From assembly GCA_007116575.1 (NCBI GenBank), contig SKIF01000039.1:1-64000 (forward strand): a DNA stretch of 64,000 bases, read 5' to 3'. This document shows, piece by piece, positions 61,329 to 64,000 of this stretch. The notes beneath the pieces are model-generated. The model ran no database searches and was not told the DNA's origin. It was given only the letters and a program-made list of their open reading frames with translations. Made by a program: the position numbers and the translations under genes. Position 1 is the first letter of the stretch; each line of letters opens with the position of its first letter. This stretch comes from Paracoccaceae bacterium (GTDB lineage: Bacteria; Pseudomonadota; Alphaproteobacteria; Rhodobacterales; Rhodobacteraceae).

Positions 61329-61523
61329 ATGGACGAGACCGCGAAATCCGGTCGGCCAGAGGGCACATGGTCCGATTATCTGAGCATGGCGCGGCCAGGA
61401 CATGCGTCCAAACATGTCATCATCATCGCCGGGGTTCTGATGGCGTCGATCATGTCCCTTCAGAACGTCACCCTGTTCTTCTGGGGCCATAACCGGATCC
61501 TGAGCCTGAGCCCTGTACCATAA
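61329..61523 (+). pseudogene. Truncated UbiA-like prenyltransferase N-terminal fragment
   Basis: TWSDYLSMARPGHASKHVIIIAGVLMA resembles the UbiA-family N-terminus (YLxLARPxHWxKN); ORF ends after 64 aa. Confidence 0.4.
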
Positions 61524-61613
61524 TGGCTCTTTCTATCCCTGCGAACGGAATGACCATCAAACCGCGGGATCAAACAGCTAGGATATCTGGCTGAAGGGAA
61601 TCGCGATGCGCTG

Positions 61614-62162
61614 ATGGAGCGAATCTTGGTGCAAGAATCCGGTGTCATCGCACTTGCCTGTGCCGGAGAACAGCCCGTCTCCTGTATACGCCAGGCCGAG
61701 AGGGTAGTGGGGCATGTCGGCGACTGGCAGATTCTCTCTGAACAGCCGGCGTTACACCTGCTGGAACTGGTGTTTCGCCCGTCCCAGATTTCCTATTCCG
61801 GGGCACGTTTGGCGGAGCTGCCGTCCAATGCAGGCCGCATCACGCAAAAGGGCCGGCAGACCGTGACGGATACCGGTTGCCTGTTCTACGGTCCGTACGT
61901 CCCGGTGCCACCCGGAACCTACCGCTTGCAGGTTTATGGCACGAGTGGGTCGATCAGCGACGCCCGGATCGATGTCGCTTACCAACGCGGCACGACAGTA
62001 CTGGCGGATCATCCGTTGCCCTCAAAGGCGACGGGTGTCCTTCTGCCGGAGGCCACGGTGACCGTGCCAGAGGGGGTCCACGATCTCGAAATCCGTCTGT
62101 GCGTTTCCAATGGCGACGTACTGGAAGCGCATGGTTACAGTTTTCGCAGGATTGAGCCGTAG
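61614..62162 (+). CDS. Hypothetical protein with beta-sandwich/carbohydrate-binding-like C-terminal half
   Basis: TGCLFYGPYVPVPPGTYRLQVYGTSGSISDARIDVAYQRGTTVLADHPL...GVHDLEIRLCVSNGDVLEAHGYSF. Confidence 0.5.
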   Translation: MERILVQESGVIALACAGEQPVSCIRQAERVVGHVGDWQILSEQPALHLLELVFRPSQISYSGARLAELPSNAGRITQKGRQTVTDTGCLFYGPYVPVPPGTYRLQVYGTSGSISDARIDVAYQRGTTVLADHPLPSKATGVLLPEATVTVPEGVHDLEIRLCVSNGDVLEAHGYSFRRIEP

Positions 62163-62314
62163 CACTGATCCAGCCCTGACGCAGGGCAACATGCAGCGCA
62201 GCCCGTCTACGAAAACACCAGGATTGATTGACAAACATCGCGGTCTGGTCCGATTGTCGCCATTTTTCGCTGCTATGGTTAATCAATCGGATCATTATTG
62301 GCAGGACGGGTCAC

Positions 62315-63154
62315 ATGAAAATCACGATCATTGGTTTGGGCTGTGTTGCAGTGGCAGATGCGCTCGCGCTGGCGCGCAATCATGAGGTTGTTCTGACTGG
62401 CCCGGTTCCTGACCGGGTCGAGGCAATCAATCGCGGTCAATACGGGCTGCGCGATCCGCTGCTGGCGGATTATCTGGCCGAAAACACTCTAAACCTTCGG
62501 GCCATGCTCGACACATCCGAGGCACTGGCCGGGGCCGATATGGTGCTTGTCTCGACGCCGCTGACCCGCGACCCTGTCACCGGGCGTCCCGATCTGGTCG
62601 AATTGGACACACGGGTCGAGTTCGTGGCGCGGAACCTGCCCGCCGCTCCGATTGTGGTGCGCTCTGCTGTGCCGGTCGGTTATTGCGAATCTCGCCGGGT
62701 AGAACTCAAGGGCGCGAAGATTGTTTATGCCCCGGAGTTCTGCCACGAAGGCCAGATGCTGAGCGATATCCTCTACCCAGAATTCCTGATTGTGGGCGAC
62801 CGATATGCGCTGGGCCAGCGGGTACTCGGCATGCTCAAATCAGCGGCAGTGCGTACCGATATGCCGATTCATCAGATGGACCTGACCGAGGCCGAGCGCA
62901 TTCGCCAGTTCTCGGGTCTCTATCACAGCGTTCCTCTGGGTGCTGGACGTGGTGCCGAAAAGGATGAGCGACAGCAAAGGGACGAAATGGAGCAGAGCGC
63001 TGCACCCCCAAGTTTTCCCGCCACCGACCCCGAAAACGAAATAGCCGCTGTGGGCACTGGCGTCGTCGCAATGCCGCAATCGGGGTCTGCCATGCACATC
63101 GAGATGCTTGCCCCGATCACGACCTCGCAGGCGGCTTACTCGCCCTGTTTCTGA
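62315..63154 (+). pseudogene. UDP-glucose 6-dehydrogenase, truncated after about 205 aa with an unrelated C-terminal tail
   Basis: MKITIIGLGCVAVADALALARNHEVVLTGPVPDRVEAINRGQ; VRSAVPVGYC; IVYAPEFCHEGQMLSDILYP; homology appears to stop near QFSGLYHS. Confidence 0.75.
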
Positions 63155-63219
63155 GCTGGGCAACGTGACCTCAGCCTGCCTGATCGGACATGCAGCCGAT
63201 CAGCGGGCTTGTTTAGGCA

Positions 63220-64000
63220 TCAGCGCAGTACTCCGGCCATGGCCTGTGCCAGCACGGGCACGCTGGCCTCGTTCAGTCCGGCCATATTCACCCGACCATC
63301 GCCCAGCATGTAGATGCCATGCTCGGCGCGCAGGGTCTCGATCTGCGCCGGTTCCAGCGGCAGCAGTGAAAACATGCCCTGCTGCCCGGCGATGAAGCCG
63401 AACCGGTCCGATCCGGTCGCCTCGCGCAGCGCATCGGCCAGCCCGCGCCGGTTTTCCGCCACCCGCTCGCGCATTGCGTCAAGTTCCTGCCGCCACATCA
63501 CACGCAGCCCCGGATCGCCCAGAATCGTGCTGACCACGCGGCCGCCATGGTCGGGCGGAAAAGCAAAGACCTGCCGGTTCAGCCCTGCGAGCGTGCCCGC
63601 CAGACGCCCGCGCTCGCCTTCGGGGACAATCGCCATGGCAATGCCCACGCGCTCGCGATAGAGGCCGAAATTCTTCGAGCATGACCCGCTGAGCAGCATT
63701 TCGGGCACCCGCGCGGCCAGATGGCGTAGCCCGCCTGCATCCGCGTCAAGCCCCTCGCCAAAGCCCTGATAGGCCATGTCCACAAAGGGCACCGCGCCGC
63801 GCCGTTCCAGCAGGGCCGCGATTTCGGCCCAATCCTGCAATGACAGATCCACGCCGGTCGGATTGTGACAGCAACCATGCAACAGCACCACATCGCCTGC
63901 GGCCACCTGCTCGAGATCGGCCATCATGCCCGCGCGGTCCAGTGCGCCGGCATCGCGGTCGAGGTAGCGATAGGGGCGCATATCCAGCCGTGCGGCCCGG
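63220..64000 (-). CDS. Aromatic amino acid aminotransferase (partial; 5' end outside window)
   Basis: VVLLHGCCHNPTGVDLSLQDWAEIAALLERRGAVPFVDMAYQGFGEGLDADAGGLRHLAARVPEMLLSGSCSKNFGLYRERVG; frame open to window edge. Confidence 0.93.
   Translation of the reverse strand, partial: RAARLDMRPYRYLDRDAGALDRAGMMADLEQVAAGDVVLLHGCCHNPTGVDLSLQDWAEIAALLERRGAVPFVDMAYQGFGEGLDADAGGLRHLAARVPEMLLSGSCSKNFGLYRERVGIAMAIVPEGERGRLAGTLAGLNRQVFAFPPDHGGRVVSTILGDPGLRVMWRQELDAMRERVAENRRGLADALREATGSDRFGFIAGQQGMFSLLPLEPAQIETLRAEHGIYMLGDGRVNMAGLNEASVPVLAQAMAGVLR

Overview
The window is high-GC DNA from a phototrophic alphaproteobacterium of Rhodobacteraceae type. This is inferred from bchCXYZ-pufQBALMX-dxs with a recognisable pufX. 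From left to right it contains: (1) the photosynthesis superoperon (bchC partial to dxs); (2) an MBL exonuclease and ATP-dependent DNA ligase pair; (3) a tkt-gap-fba-rpe block with the gene order of a cbb operon but no RuBisCO or PRK gene; (4) a decayed stretch with a cytochrome b561 relic; (5) late cobalamin genes (cobS, cobT, cobU, alpha-ribazole phosphatase, GHMP kinase, cbiB) next to a two-part methionine synthase; (6) an Lrp-type regulator, putA and glpK; (7) a divalent-cation transport block (MgtE without its N-domain, a separate MgtE-N-like protein, two CDF exporters, MgtC) with nonsense-interrupted genes nearby; (8) an unusual lipid/glycan locus of about 18 kb (40.7-58.5 kb); (9) tupABC-type tungstate transport, truncated polysaccharide genes and a partial aromatic aminotransferase. 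The lipid locus combines an LPG-synthase-TM flippase-like protein, LptB/LptF/LptG paralogs, a PAP2/Aur1-like phosphotransferase, myo-inositol-3-phosphate synthase, a GNAT protein resembling bacterial ceramide synthase, a dedicated ACP/KAS/two-hotdog module, a CDP-alcohol phosphatidyltransferase, a DUF4833-like protein, glycosyltransferases and a Wzm transporter with two tandem Wzt ATPases. It is the strongest candidate for a poorly described system: synthesis and export of an inositol-containing complex lipid or glycolipid. All calls come from reading the translations and the sequence; no database search was run.
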